DNA from: Microbacterium lemovicicum
Lineage (GTDB): Bacteria > Actinomycetota > Actinomycetes > Actinomycetales > Microbacteriaceae
Assembly: GCF_003991875.1 (NCBI RefSeq)
Contig: NZ_CP031423.1
Span: 1,054,001-1,118,000, forward strand
Length of the DNA: 64,000 nucleotides
Direction of reading: 5' to 3'
Positions 17,096-26,486 of the stretch are shown here, piece by piece; within the stretch, counting starts at the first letter, position 1; each line of letters begins with the position of its first letter. The notes under the pieces are model-generated. The model had not been told where the DNA came from. It did no database searches and saw nothing but the letters and a program-made list of their open reading frames with translations. A program made the translations under genes and the position numbers.

Positions 17096-18103
17096 ATGAG
17101 CCGCACCGATCTGCAGACGCTGCCCGAGCGTGCCCTCGACCTCTTGGGGGGCCAGCCCGACGACGCCACGCTCGGTCGCTACCTCCACGGGCTGCCCGGC
17201 GTCGACGCCGTCGGCCTCGAGCAGCGCGCCGCCGCGCTGGGCACGCGTTCCATAAAGACGTCGTCGAAGCTGTGGGCGCTCGAGCGCATCATCCAGCTGA
17301 TCGACCTCACCACCCTCGAGGGCTCCGACACCCCGGGCAAGGTGCGCTCGCTCGTCGCGAAGGCGCTGCGACCGGATGCCTCGGACCCGACGTGCCCGAG
17401 GGTGGCGGCCGTGTGCGTCTACGGCGACATGGTGCCCGACGCCGTCGGGGCGCTCGGTGCCGCCCACGGCGACCCCGACGACGGGCTCATCAGCGTCGCG
17501 GCCGTCGCCACGGCGTTCCCGAGCGGCCGCGCCTCGCTCGAGGTCAAGCTGCGCGACACGGCGGAGGCCGTGGCCGCCGGCGCCGACGAGATCGACATGG
17601 TCATCGATCGCGGCGCCTTCCTCTCCGGGCGCTACGGCCTCGTGTTCGAGCAGATCGCGCGCGTCAAGGAGGCGTGCCGTCGTCCGGACGGCACCGCCGC
17701 CTCGCTCAAAGTGATCCTCGAGACCGGCGAGCTCACCACCTACGACAACATCAAGCGCGCATCCTGGCTCGCCATCCTCGCGGGCGGCGATTTCATCAAG
17801 ACGTCCACCGGCAAGGTGCAGCCCGCGGCCACCCTGCCCACCACACTGCTGATGCTCGAAGTCGTCCGCGACTGGCACCGCGCCACGGGCGAGAAGGTCG
17901 GGGTCAAGCCCGCGGGCGGCATCCGCACCTCGAAAGACGCCATCAAGTACCTCGTGACGGTCGCCGAGACCGTGGGCGAGGAGTGGCTTCAGCCGCACCT
18001 GTTCCGCTACGGCGCCTCGAGCCTGCTCAACGACGTGCTGCTCCAGCGCCAGAAGATGCGCTCCGGGAACTACTCCGGCGCCGACTACGTGACGATCGAC
18101 TGA
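17096..18103 (+). CDS. deoC: Deoxyribose-phosphate aldolase
   Basis: A 335-residue class I aldolase that splits 2-deoxyribose 5-phosphate into acetaldehyde and glyceraldehyde 3-phosphate in deoxynucleoside catabolism. Visible motifs are DEIDMVIDRGAFL, LKVILETGEL, FIKTSTGK, which carries the Schiff-base lysine, and VKPAGGIRT. It is longer than E. coli DeoC and like the other extended DeoC forms. The ATG has CAGGAG in front. Two aldehyde dehydrogenase genes follow, the first 34 bases downstream, suggesting that the acetaldehyde is oxidised by the same operon. Confidence 0.95.
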   Translation: MSRTDLQTLPERALDLLGGQPDDATLGRYLHGLPGVDAVGLEQRAAALGTRSIKTSSKLWALERIIQLIDLTTLEGSDTPGKVRSLVAKALRPDASDPTCPRVAAVCVYGDMVPDAVGALGAAHGDPDDGLISVAAVATAFPSGRASLEVKLRDTAEAVAAGADEIDMVIDRGAFLSGRYGLVFEQIARVKEACRRPDGTAASLKVILETGELTTYDNIKRASWLAILAGGDFIKTSTGKVQPAATLPTTLLMLEVVRDWHRATGEKVGVKPAGGIRTSKDAIKYLVTVAETVGEEWLQPHLFRYGASSLLNDVLLQRQKMRSGNYSGADYVTID

Positions 18104-18137
18104 TGCCGGTCTGCGCACCGCAATCGAAAGGTCAGGG

Positions 18138-19640
18138 ATGAGCTTCCTGGAATACGCCCCCGCGCCCGAGTCGCGCTCCGTCCTGCGGCTCCGTGAGGAC
18201 TACGGCCTCTTCATCGACGGCGAGTTCCGCGCCGGCCGCGGAGAACCGTTCGCGACGATCTCGCCGGCGGACGAGTCGCACATCGCCATGATCGCGCAGG
18301 CCGACGAGGCCGACGTCGCCGACGCCGTCGCCGCCGCGCGCCGCGCCTACGACACCGTGTGGTCGACGATGAGCGGCCGCGACCGCGGCAAGTACCTGTA
18401 CCGCATCGCCCGCCTCGTGCAGGAGCGCGCCCGCGAGCTCGCCGTCGCCGAGAGCCTCGACAACGGCAAGCCGATCAAGGAGAGCCGCGACGTCGACGTG
18501 CCGCTCGTGGCCGCGTGGTTCTTCTCCTACGCCGGATGGGCCGACAAGCTCGACTACGCCGGGCTCGGCGCGAACCCGCGTGCCCTGGGTGTCGCCGGTC
18601 AGATCATCCCGTGGAACTTCCCCCTGTTGATGCTGGCGTGGAAGATCGCCCCGGCGCTCGCCGCCGGCAACACCGTCGTGCTCAAGCCCGCCGAGACCAC
18701 GCCGCTGTCGGCGCTGATCTTCGCCGAGATCCTGCAGCAGGCCGACCTGCCGCCCGGTGTGGTGAACATCGTCACCGGTGCGGGCGCCACCGGCGTGGCG
18801 CTCGTCGCGGCCGACATCGACAAGGTCGCCTTCACCGGCTCGACCGGCGTCGGCCGCGCGATCGCCAAGCAGGTCGCGGGCACCGGCAAGAAGCTGACGC
18901 TCGAGCTCGGCGGCAAGGCGGCGAACATCGTCTTCGACGACGCCCCCATCGATCAGGCCATCGAGGGCGTCGTCAACGGCATCTTCTTCAACCAGGGTCA
19001 CGTCTGCTGCGCGGGCAGCCGCCTGCTGGTGCAGGAGTCCATCCACGACGAGGTCGTCGCGCGCCTCAAGGAGCGCCTGTCGACCCTGCGCCTCGGCGAT
19101 CCGCTCGACAAGAACACCGACATCGGCGCCATCAACTCCGCCGAGCAGCTCGAGCGCATCCGCACGCTCACCGCGGCCGGCGAGGAGGAGGGCGCCGAGC
19201 GCTGGAGCCCCGACTGCGTGCTGCCCGACAACGGCTTCTGGTTCGCACCGACGATCTTCACCGGCGTCGAGACCAGCCACCGCATCGCGCGCGAGGAGAT
19301 CTTCGGGCCCGTGCTGTCGGTGCTGTCGTTCCGCACGCCCGCCGAGGCGATCGCGAAGGCGAACAACACCCCCTACGGCCTGTCCGCGGGCATCTGGTCT
19401 GACAAGGGCAGCCGCATCCTCGCCGTGGCCGACAAGCTCCGCGCGGGCGTCGTGTGGGCGAACACCTTCAACAAGTTCGACCCCGCCTCGCCGTTCGGCG
19501 GCTACAAGGAGTCCGGCTACGGCCGGGAGGGCGGACGCCAGGGCCTCGCCGCCTACCTCGCCCCCGCAGCATCCGCCACCGCTCTCACAGCGGCGCCGGC
19601 GAGACCGAAGCGCTCCGCGAGAAAGGCGGCCGCGAAATGA
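18138..19640 (+). CDS. NAD(P)-dependent aldehyde dehydrogenase
   Basis: A 500-residue aldehyde dehydrogenase with a complete active site: the IIPWNFPLLML cofactor/asparagine segment, FTGSTGVGR, catalytic glutamate in LELGGKAANIV, and catalytic cysteine in NQGHVCCAGS. The C-terminus has the PFGGYKESGYGREGG oligomerisation segment followed by a short Ala/Lys-rich tail. Its place after deoC suggests acetaldehyde or another small aldehyde as substrate, which is an inference. Its stop overlaps the start of a truncated paralogue (ATGA), so the two proteins are likely made together. Confidence 0.93.
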   Translation: MSFLEYAPAPESRSVLRLREDYGLFIDGEFRAGRGEPFATISPADESHIAMIAQADEADVADAVAAARRAYDTVWSTMSGRDRGKYLYRIARLVQERARELAVAESLDNGKPIKESRDVDVPLVAAWFFSYAGWADKLDYAGLGANPRALGVAGQIIPWNFPLLMLAWKIAPALAAGNTVVLKPAETTPLSALIFAEILQQADLPPGVVNIVTGAGATGVALVAADIDKVAFTGSTGVGRAIAKQVAGTGKKLTLELGGKAANIVFDDAPIDQAIEGVVNGIFFNQGHVCCAGSRLLVQESIHDEVVARLKERLSTLRLGDPLDKNTDIGAINSAEQLERIRTLTAAGEEEGAERWSPDCVLPDNGFWFAPTIFTGVETSHRIAREEIFGPVLSVLSFRTPAEAIAKANNTPYGLSAGIWSDKGSRILAVADKLRAGVVWANTFNKFDPASPFGGYKESGYGREGGRQGLAAYLAPAASATALTAAPARPKRSARKAAAK

Positions 19641-20497
19641 CGCGCCTCTCCGTCCCCAAGACCTACAAGCTCTACATCGGCGGCTCCTTCCCGCGCAGCG
19701 AGTCGGGGCGCACCTACGAGATCCGCGCGGCCGACGGGTCGTTCCTGGCCAACGCCGCACAGGCCTCCCGCAAGGACGCGCGTGACGCCGTCGTGGCCGC
19801 ACGCGCGGCGGTCAAGGGCTGGTCGGGCGCCACCGCCTACAACCGCGGACAGGTGCTCTACCGCATCGCCGAGCTCCTCGAAGGCCGGCGTGCGCAGTTC
19901 ATCGACGAGATCGTTCAGGTCGAGGGCGTGTCGGCGGAGGCCGCTGCGGCGCAGGTCGACGAGGCCATCGACCGCTGGGTCTGGTACGCCGGCTGGACCG
20001 ACAAGCACGCGCAGGTCGCCGGCAACGCGAACCCCGTCGCCGGTCCGTACTTCAACATCTCGGTGCCCGAGCCCACGGGCGTCGTGGCCGTCATCGCGCC
20101 GCAGGACTCGTCGCTCCTGGGGCTGGTCTCGGCCGTCGCGCCGCCGCTCGTCACCGGCAACGCCGTCGTCGTGGTCGCCAGCGAGCGCTACCCGCTGTCG
20201 GCGATCTCGCTCGCCGAGGTGCTCGCGACGAGCGACGTGCCCGGGGGAGTCGTCAACGTGCTCACGGGCTCGCCCGCTGAGATCGCGCCATGGCTGGCCG
20301 CGCACGCGGACGTCAACGCGCTCGACCTCGTCGGCGCGGGCGCCCTGGACTGGGTGGACCTGCAGATCACGGCCGCCGACACGCTGACCCGGGTGCTGCC
20401 GCCCGAAGAGGGACCGGATGCCGCGGCTCCGAGCCTCGAGCGCATCAGCGCGTTCACCGAGATCAAGACGGTGTGGCACACCAAGAGCCTGATCTGA
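19637..20497 (+). CDS. Truncated aldehyde dehydrogenase-like protein without catalytic residues
   Basis: A 286-residue homologue of the N-terminal, cofactor-binding part of aldehyde dehydrogenases. It begins like the family (YKLYIGGSFPRSESGRTYE) and keeps EPTGVVAVIAPQDS, but the usual N of the active-site PWN is replaced, and the ELGG glutamate and the catalytic cysteine region are missing. The end reads smoothly to ITEIKTVWHTKSLI-like sequence rather than showing a frameshift. Because it overlaps the full enzyme gene by four bases, it may be a non-catalytic partner subunit. A decayed duplicate is the alternative. Confidence 0.85.
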   Translation: MTRLSVPKTYKLYIGGSFPRSESGRTYEIRAADGSFLANAAQASRKDARDAVVAARAAVKGWSGATAYNRGQVLYRIAELLEGRRAQFIDEIVQVEGVSAEAAAAQVDEAIDRWVWYAGWTDKHAQVAGNANPVAGPYFNISVPEPTGVVAVIAPQDSSLLGLVSAVAPPLVTGNAVVVVASERYPLSAISLAEVLATSDVPGGVVNVLTGSPAEIAPWLAAHADVNALDLVGAGALDWVDLQITAADTLTRVLPPEEGPDAAAPSLERISAFTEIKTVWHTKSLI

Positions 20498-20502
20498 GGT
20501 CG

Positions 20503-20536
20503 GATACCCCCGGGGAATACCCCCCGGGGGTATCCT
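20503..20536 (+). promoter_or_regulatory. CsoR-type copper operator and promoter of copZ-copA
   Basis: ATACCCCCCGGGGGTAT at 20517-20533 is a perfect 17 bp palindrome with the ATACCC-N5-GGGTAT form of copper-sensing CsoR operators. A second, partial copy (GATACCCCCGGGG) lies immediately upstream from 20503. A likely -10 hexamer TATCCT (20531-20536) overlaps the operator, so apo-CsoR would block polymerase and Cu(I) would relieve it. No csoR gene is in the window. Confidence 0.8.
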
Positions 20537-20568
20537 GTTGACTCCGGTGACGATCGAAGGAGTCAGTC

Positions 20569-20781
20569 ATGGAGAGCTACACGTACCTCGTCGAGGGCAT
20601 GACCTGCGCGCACTGCGCCGCCGCCGTGACCACCGAGGTCTCGGCACTGCCGGGCGTCGACAGCGTCGACGTGGACGTCGCGGCCGGAACCGTGCGGGTG
20701 ACCGCCGCAGCCGAGCCGCCCGCGTCCGACCTCGAGGCGGCTGTGTCGGAGGCCGGCTACACCCTCGCCGGTCGGTCATGA
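20569..20781 (+). CDS. copZ: CopZ-like copper chaperone (heavy-metal-associated domain)
   Basis: A 70-residue single HMA domain. GMTCAHCAAAV near the N-terminus gives the CxxC copper ligand pair, and the beta-alpha-beta-beta-alpha-beta pattern fills the whole length. It would carry Cu(I) in the cytoplasm to the adjacent CopA ATPase. It lies 36 bases after a CsoR-type operator, and its stop overlaps the copA start (ATGA). Confidence 0.93.
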   Translation: MESYTYLVEGMTCAHCAAAVTTEVSALPGVDSVDVDVAAGTVRVTAAAEPPASDLEAAVSEAGYTLAGRS

Positions 20782-23207
20782 GCACGCCCGTGGTCGACGG
20801 GGAGCGCCGCGAGGCGACCCTCGCCATCGAGGGCATGACGTGCGCGAGCTGCGTGGCGCGCGTCGAGAAGCGCCTGCAGGGAGTCGACGGCGTCGTCGCC
20901 TCGGTGAACCTCGCCACGGAGTCGGCGAAGGTGTCGTTCCCCTCGGGCGTCGGCGAGGACGACCTCCTCGCGGCCGTCCGCCGTGCGGGCTATGACGCGA
21001 CGGTGCGCCGCAGCACCGGCGCGACGCCGGCGGCGGTCGCGCAGGCGGCCGAGCTCGGCTCCGGCGACCAGGCGCCACCTGTCGAAGGAGCCGCTGTCGA
21101 GGAAGCCGTCGTGAATGCCGCGGCGCACGGTGCTCCGTCGCACGACCACTCCGGGAGCTCCCACGACCACGCGGCCGGCGCTCCCGACCACACGACCGGT
21201 GCCCACGAGCACGCGGCCGGCGCTCACGACCACGGTGCGGACGACGAGCCGGGCAGGACCACCCTGCGCACGCGGTTCGCGGTCAGCGCCGCCCTCGCGG
21301 TGCCGGTCGTCGCGCTCGGCATGATCGAGCCGCTGCAGTTCGCCGGATGGCAGTGGGTCTCGCTGGTGCTCACCGCACCGATCGTGTTGTGGGGCGGCTG
21401 GCCGTTCCACCGGGCCACGCTCCGCAACGCGCGACACGGCGCCGCGACGATGGACACGCTCATCACGCTCGGCACGATCGCAGCGCTCCTGTGGAGCGTC
21501 TGGGCGCTCGTCTTCGGCGGTGCAGGCGGCATGGGCATGACCGAGGGCTTCACGCTCTTCGGGCGGTCGGAGGATGCCGGGTCGCACGTGTACTTCGAGG
21601 TCGCGGCCGCCGTCACCTCCTTCCTGCTCCTCGGCCGGCTCATCGAGCAGCGCTCGAAGCGCCGCGCCGGCGCGGCGCTCCGCTCCCTGATGGACCTGGG
21701 CGCCAAGGACGTCGAGCTCGCGGACGGCCGGCGCGTGCCGATCGGTCAGCTCCGCGTGGGCGAGGTCTTCGCGGTGCGCCCGGGCGGCACGGTGGCCGCC
21801 GACGGCATCGTCGAGGACGGCTCCGCCTCGGTCGACCAGAGCATGCTCACCGGAGAGTCGGTTCCCGTCGAGGTCGCACCGGGCGGCAGCGTGACCGGCG
21901 GCACCCTCGTCGTCGACGGCCGCATCCTGGTGCGCGCCGCCTCGGTGAGGGAGGACACCCGGCTCGCGCACATGGCTCGACTGGTCGAGGACGCGCAGGC
22001 CGGCAAGAGCCGAGTCCAGCGTCTCGCCGATCGCATCTCCGCGGTGTTCGTGCCGATCGTCATCGTGCTCGCGGTGCTCACCGTGCTGGCCTGGGTCATC
22101 GCGGGACAGCCCCTCGCCTCCGGGTTCATCGCCGGCGTGGCGGTGCTGATCATCGCCTGCCCCTGCGCGCTGGGGCTCGCCACGCCCATCGCCGTGCTCG
22201 TCGGAACCGGACGCGGGGCGCAGCGCGGCATCCTGGTCACCGGACCGGAGGCGCTCGAATCCGCCGACCGCGTCGACACGGTCGTGCTCGACAAGACCGG
22301 CACCGTGACCGAGGGCCGCATGTCCGTGCGGTCGGTCGTGACGGCACCCGGCACGGGCGAGGCGGAGGCGCTGCGTCTGGCGGCCGCCGTCGAGTCCGCC
22401 TCGGAGCACCCGCTCGCCGCGGCCGTCGTGCGCGCCGCCGACGGGGGCGGGCTCATTCCTGCCCTCACGGACTTCGCCAGCCACGCCGGTCACGGCGTCA
22501 CCGGCACCGTCGAGGGTCGCGCCGTCTTCGCCGGGCGCCCCGCCTTCGCGCAGTCGCAGGCGCAGGGTGGCGCGCTGCCGCCCGAGCTCTCGGCGGCCGT
22601 CGCCGACATCGAGCAGCGGTCCACGGCGGTCGTCGTGGGCTGGGACGGGCAGCTTCGCGCCGTGCTCGAGATCGCCGACACCGTGCGCGCGGACAGCGCC
22701 GCGGCCGTCGCCGCCCTGCACGACCTCGGGCTGGAGGTCGTCCTCCTGACCGGCGACAACGCGGGAGCCGCACACGCGGTGGCCGACCAGGTCGGCATCC
22801 GCACGGTGGTCGCCGGCGTTCTCCCCGAGGGCAAGGTCGTCGAGATCGAGCGCCTGCAGGCGGCCGGACGACGCGTCGTCATGGTCGGCGACGGGGTCAA
22901 CGACGCCGCTGCGCTCGCCGTCAGCGATCTCGGCGTCGCCATGGGCGGCGGGACGGATGCCGCCCGGCATGCCAGCGACATCACCCTCGTGCGCTCGGAG
23001 CTGTCGGCGGCCGTCGACGCGATCCGGCTCAGCCGGCGCACCATGCGGGTCATCCGCGGCAACCTGTTCTGGGCGTTCGCTTACAACGTGGCCGCTCTGC
23101 CGCTCGCCGCGCTCGGACTGCTGAACCCGATGATCGCCGGAGCGGCGATGGCCTTCTCCAGCGTGTTCGTCGTCCTCAACAGCCTGCGGCTGCGTCGCGC
23201 GCTCTGA
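20778..23207 (+). CDS. copA: Copper-exporting P1B-type ATPase CopA
   Basis: An 809-residue P1B-1 ATPase that pumps Cu(I) out of the cell. One N-terminal HMA domain has GMTCASC (Cys22 and Cys25). A histidine-rich linker of repeated HDH/HEH triplets spans about 122-153. The membrane copper site CPC is at 461-463 and the phosphorylated aspartate is Asp505 in DKTGT. The actuator TGES (in MLTGESVPVE) and hinge MVGDGVNDAAAL are intact. The His-rich insert could add metal buffering. It is coupled to copZ by a 4-base overlap and would be induced by copper through the upstream operator. Confidence 0.95.
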   Translation: MSTPVVDGERREATLAIEGMTCASCVARVEKRLQGVDGVVASVNLATESAKVSFPSGVGEDDLLAAVRRAGYDATVRRSTGATPAAVAQAAELGSGDQAPPVEGAAVEEAVVNAAAHGAPSHDHSGSSHDHAAGAPDHTTGAHEHAAGAHDHGADDEPGRTTLRTRFAVSAALAVPVVALGMIEPLQFAGWQWVSLVLTAPIVLWGGWPFHRATLRNARHGAATMDTLITLGTIAALLWSVWALVFGGAGGMGMTEGFTLFGRSEDAGSHVYFEVAAAVTSFLLLGRLIEQRSKRRAGAALRSLMDLGAKDVELADGRRVPIGQLRVGEVFAVRPGGTVAADGIVEDGSASVDQSMLTGESVPVEVAPGGSVTGGTLVVDGRILVRAASVREDTRLAHMARLVEDAQAGKSRVQRLADRISAVFVPIVIVLAVLTVLAWVIAGQPLASGFIAGVAVLIIACPCALGLATPIAVLVGTGRGAQRGILVTGPEALESADRVDTVVLDKTGTVTEGRMSVRSVVTAPGTGEAEALRLAAAVESASEHPLAAAVVRAADGGGLIPALTDFASHAGHGVTGTVEGRAVFAGRPAFAQSQAQGGALPPELSAAVADIEQRSTAVVVGWDGQLRAVLEIADTVRADSAAAVAALHDLGLEVVLLTGDNAGAAHAVADQVGIRTVVAGVLPEGKVVEIERLQAAGRRVVMVGDGVNDAAALAVSDLGVAMGGGTDAARHASDITLVRSELSAAVDAIRLSRRTMRVIRGNLFWAFAYNVAALPLAALGLLNPMIAGAAMAFSSVFVVLNSLRLRRAL

Positions 23208-23305
23208 CGCGCCGCCGCGCGCCGGATCGCGACGCGTCCCGCCGGGCTCCCCGGCGGCGCGGCATCCGTCGGTACTGTCGGAGGACCCCTGCGAACGGAG
23301 CCGGC

Positions 23306-23971
23306 ATGCCCACGACACCGCGTCACGCCACCCGCGCGTGGGCCGCTGCGCTCGCGGCGGCCGCGCTCGTCCTCACCGTCACCGCGTGCGTCCCGGAGCC
23401 CGGCCCGTCGGGCTCCGCCGCGCCGACCACGACCCCCGGCGGCACGTCCAGCGCCGCGCCGTCGGCGTCATCCGCCGCGCCGAGCCCCTCCGCGACGCCG
23501 ACCGCGACCGCCGCGGCCGGCGACATCTCGCTGCCCTCGTCGTGCGAGCAGATCTACTCCGCGGGCATGCTCGCGTCGTTGAACGAGACCACGCCGCCGC
23601 TGAACGACCCGGGTGTGACGCTCCTGTCGACGCAGATCAGCGAGGCGCTGGAGGTCCTGGATGCGGCCCCCACCATCCGCTGCTCCTGGGGCACGCCGTC
23701 GGAGTCCGGGCTCGCCACCAACGTGACGATCGTCGACGCGGCGCAGGCCGCCGCGGTGCAGACGGGCCTTGCGAACGCCGGGATCGGCTGCGAGTCGACC
23801 CTCGGCGGAACGCTGTGCGCAGCATCCACTCAGTCCCTCACGCTCGACAACGTGCTGGTCACCCGGGGCGAGACGCACTTCCTCCGAGGCAACGGCTGGG
23901 TGTCGACCTCGTGGATCTCCATCGACCCCGAGGGGTACACGCCCGACATCGTGTCGACGCTCTGGGGCTGA
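23306..23971 (+). CDS. Secreted lipoprotein of unknown function
   Basis: A 221-residue protein with a signal peptide and a lipobox ending VTAC at about residue 28, followed by a Ser/Ala/Pro/Thr-rich spacer of about 45 residues typical of wall-spanning actinobacterial lipoproteins. The folded part has four cysteines (CEQI, RCSWG, GCEST, LCAAS) that could form two disulfides. I do not recognise the domain. A possible -10 TACTGT precedes it with a short leader. It is not obviously tied to copA upstream. Confidence 0.78.
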   Translation: MPTTPRHATRAWAAALAAAALVLTVTACVPEPGPSGSAAPTTTPGGTSSAAPSASSAAPSPSATPTATAAAGDISLPSSCEQIYSAGMLASLNETTPPLNDPGVTLLSTQISEALEVLDAAPTIRCSWGTPSESGLATNVTIVDAAQAAAVQTGLANAGIGCESTLGGTLCAASTQSLTLDNVLVTRGETHFLRGNGWVSTSWISIDPEGYTPDIVSTLWG

Positions 23972-24170
23972 CTCCCGCGGATGGCGTAGAATGGCGCCAG
24001 GGGAACACGTCGTCGTCTCCGCATCCTGCTGAAGCGGGATCCTGCGGGCCTCACGACTGAGCTCCGACCCGCGTCGCCGCCACCTTCTGGAGTCGACGCG
24101 GTGCGCGCCCGCCTCTCCGGCCTCTGGATCGGATCAGGAAGGCGCTTCCGCACTCACGCTCAGGAGGAGC

Positions 24171-26333
24171 ATGCCGACCACGGCACCGGCGCACAGATCT
24201 GCGCAGACCTCGGCGAACCGCCGCAGGTCATCGTCTCGTCGCGACGACGAGGCCCCCGTCATCCCGATCCTCGCCCGCAAGGTGCGCGAGGTCGAGGCCA
24301 AGGCCCAGCGGGGCAAGCTCGGCCCCACCAACCGGGTCAAGTTCCAGGTCATCGCCTTCCTGGTGCGCGAAGAGCGCGCCCGCGTCAAGGCCGACACCGA
24401 GATCACCGACGGCGCGCGCGCGGAGCTGCTCAAGCGCCTCGACGGCGTCGCGACGATCCTCGCCAAGACCGCCGCACGCGACACGTCGCTCATCCAGCTG
24501 CTCGAGGTCGACCAGGCCGCGTCGCCGGTCGCCCGGCGCATGCGCCGCGACTGGCTCCTCGAGTCGGGTGCGGAGCTCGCTCCCGACGAGCTGATCATCA
24601 CGGATGCCGCGCCGTCATCCGCGCCGGTCGTGCCGCCGGCTCTCGCCCAGCGCCAGGTGGTGCCGGTCGCGATCGAGTCGCGTCAGATGGCCAACCCGTT
24701 CCTCCCGCCCGACCTGAGCGCCCCCGTCGTACGCGAGCAGCCCCGCCGCCGCCTCGACGGGTGGGAGCTCATGGGTCCGCTGTACAAGGCGTTCGAATCC
24801 GGAGCCGGCGGCACCGCGGCATCCATGACCCTGCCCGACGTCCCCGAGTTCGACCGTCTGTCGCCCAAGGGCCTCGAGATCATGCCGCACCAGTCGCGGT
24901 TCCTCGAGGCGGTCCGCGAGGGCCACCGCTCGTTCCTGCTCGCCGACGAGCCCGGCCTCGGCAAGACCGCCGAGTCGGTGCTGGCCGCCTCGGTCGCGTC
25001 CGCGTACCCGCTGCTGGCCGTCGTGCCCAACGTCGTGAAGATGAACTGGGTGCGCGAGGTCGAGCGCTGGACGCCCCTGCGCCGTGCGACGGTCGTGCAG
25101 GGCGACGGCGAGAACATCGACGCGTTCGCCGACGTCTTCATCGTCAACTACGAGATCCTCGACCGCCACCTCGCCTGGCTCAGCTCCATCGGGCTGAAGG
25201 GCATGGTCGTCGACGAGGCGCACTTCATCAAGAACCTCACCTCGCAGCGGTCGCAGAACGTGCTGGCGCTCGCCGGCCGCATCCGCGAGCGCGTGCGCAA
25301 CCCGCTGATGCTGGCCCTCACCGGAACGCCGCTGATCAACGACGTCGAGGACTTCGACGCCATCTGGCGCTTCCTCGGCTGGACCAACGGCGAGAAGCCG
25401 GGCCCGGAGCTCATGGAGCGTCTCGACGCCACGGGCCTGACCCCGGCCGACAAGGCGTTCTACCCCGAGGCCCGCGAAGCGGTCATCTCGATGGGCATCG
25501 TGCGGCGCAAGAAGAAGGATGTCGCCGCCGACCTCCCCGACAAGCTCATCGCCGACCTCCCCGTCGAGCTCGACGACGAGTACGGCCGCTCCATCCGGCA
25601 CGCCGAGCGCGAGCTCGGGCAGCGCCTCGGCGCGCACTACCGTCGCATCATCGAGGCCCGCGGAGATCGCGGACTCGCGATCGGCGAGGTGGACGAGGAC
25701 ATCGTGCGCCTCGTCGCGCAGAACGAGCTGGACGAGTCGAAGTCGGCCGGCTCCGGCTCGGAGAACGTCTTCACGATGGTCCGGCGCATCGGTCAGGCCA
25801 AGGCGCTGCTCGCGGCGGACTACGCCGTGCAGCTGCAGCGTTCCGTGGGCAAGGTCGTCTTCTTCGCGAAGCACATCGACGTGATGGATGCTGCGGAGAA
25901 GCACTTCGCCGCAGCCGGACTCCGCACCATCTCGATCCGAGGAGACCAGACGTCCACCGCGCGCCAGGCCGGGATCGATGCCTTCAACGAGGACCCGGGC
26001 GTGGGCATCGCGGTCTGCTCGCTGACCGCCGCCGGCGTCGGCCTCAACCTGCAGGCCGCCTCCAACGTGGTGCTGGCGGAGCTGTCGTGGACGGCGGCCG
26101 AGCAGACGCAGGCCATCGACCGCGTGCACCGCATCGGCCAGGACGAGCCCGTCACGGCCTGGCGCATCATCGCCGCGCACACCATCGACACGAAGATCGC
26201 GGAGCTCATCGACTCGAAGCAGGGCCTCGCGCTGCGCGCGCTGGACGGCATCGTCACCGATCCGCAGTCCAGCGACTCCGTGCAGCTCTCGGCGCTCATG
26301 CATCTCACCCGTCAGGCGCTCGGCGCGGTCTGA
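24171..26333 (+). CDS. SNF2-family DEAD/DEAH ATPase/helicase
   Basis: A 720-residue SNF2-type DNA translocase. A basic N-terminal region (about 1-235) precedes the ATPase core: DEPGLGKTAES with the Walker A lysine at 265, DEAH at 348-351, SLTAAGVGLNLQAA and a final motif VI-like IDRVHRIGQ. Such proteins remodel nucleoprotein or act in repair, but no nuclease or methyltransferase partner is beside it, so I do not call it a defence gene. A TAGAAT -10 box at 23987-23992 would give an unusually long leader of about 170 bases. A GC hairpin follows the gene. Confidence 0.9.
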   Translation: MPTTAPAHRSAQTSANRRRSSSRRDDEAPVIPILARKVREVEAKAQRGKLGPTNRVKFQVIAFLVREERARVKADTEITDGARAELLKRLDGVATILAKTAARDTSLIQLLEVDQAASPVARRMRRDWLLESGAELAPDELIITDAAPSSAPVVPPALAQRQVVPVAIESRQMANPFLPPDLSAPVVREQPRRRLDGWELMGPLYKAFESGAGGTAASMTLPDVPEFDRLSPKGLEIMPHQSRFLEAVREGHRSFLLADEPGLGKTAESVLAASVASAYPLLAVVPNVVKMNWVREVERWTPLRRATVVQGDGENIDAFADVFIVNYEILDRHLAWLSSIGLKGMVVDEAHFIKNLTSQRSQNVLALAGRIRERVRNPLMLALTGTPLINDVEDFDAIWRFLGWTNGEKPGPELMERLDATGLTPADKAFYPEAREAVISMGIVRRKKKDVAADLPDKLIADLPVELDDEYGRSIRHAERELGQRLGAHYRRIIEARGDRGLAIGEVDEDIVRLVAQNELDESKSAGSGSENVFTMVRRIGQAKALLAADYAVQLQRSVGKVVFFAKHIDVMDAAEKHFAAAGLRTISIRGDQTSTARQAGIDAFNEDPGVGIAVCSLTAAGVGLNLQAASNVVLAELSWTAAEQTQAIDRVHRIGQDEPVTAWRIIAAHTIDTKIAELIDSKQGLALRALDGIVTDPQSSDSVQLSALMHLTRQALGAV

Positions 26334-26354
26334 GGCCGATCGACGCTCGTGCGA

Positions 26355-26390
26355 GGCGGCGGCGCGCTCTTCCGGGAGTGCGCCGCCGCC
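26355..26390. terminator. GC-rich hairpin after the SNF2 gene
   Basis: An 11 bp perfect outer stem (26355-26365 with 26380-26390) continues inward with further pairs. It sits 22 bases after the stop and before the pfkA promoter region, with no T tract. Probably the terminator of the SNF2 transcript. Confidence 0.6.
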
Positions 26391-26486
26391 CGCGTTTCCG
26401 CCGTGTGGCAGGCCCGCGGCATCCGGCGCTAGTGTCGGAGAGGCAGCGTCGCCGACTCGATCATCCCGACAAGCGAGGACCACAGC

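Noticed and set aside
24171..26333. SNF2 ATPase as part of a phage-defence system
   Set aside because: No nuclease, methyltransferase or other defence partner adjoins it; its neighbours are a lipoprotein gene and pfkA.
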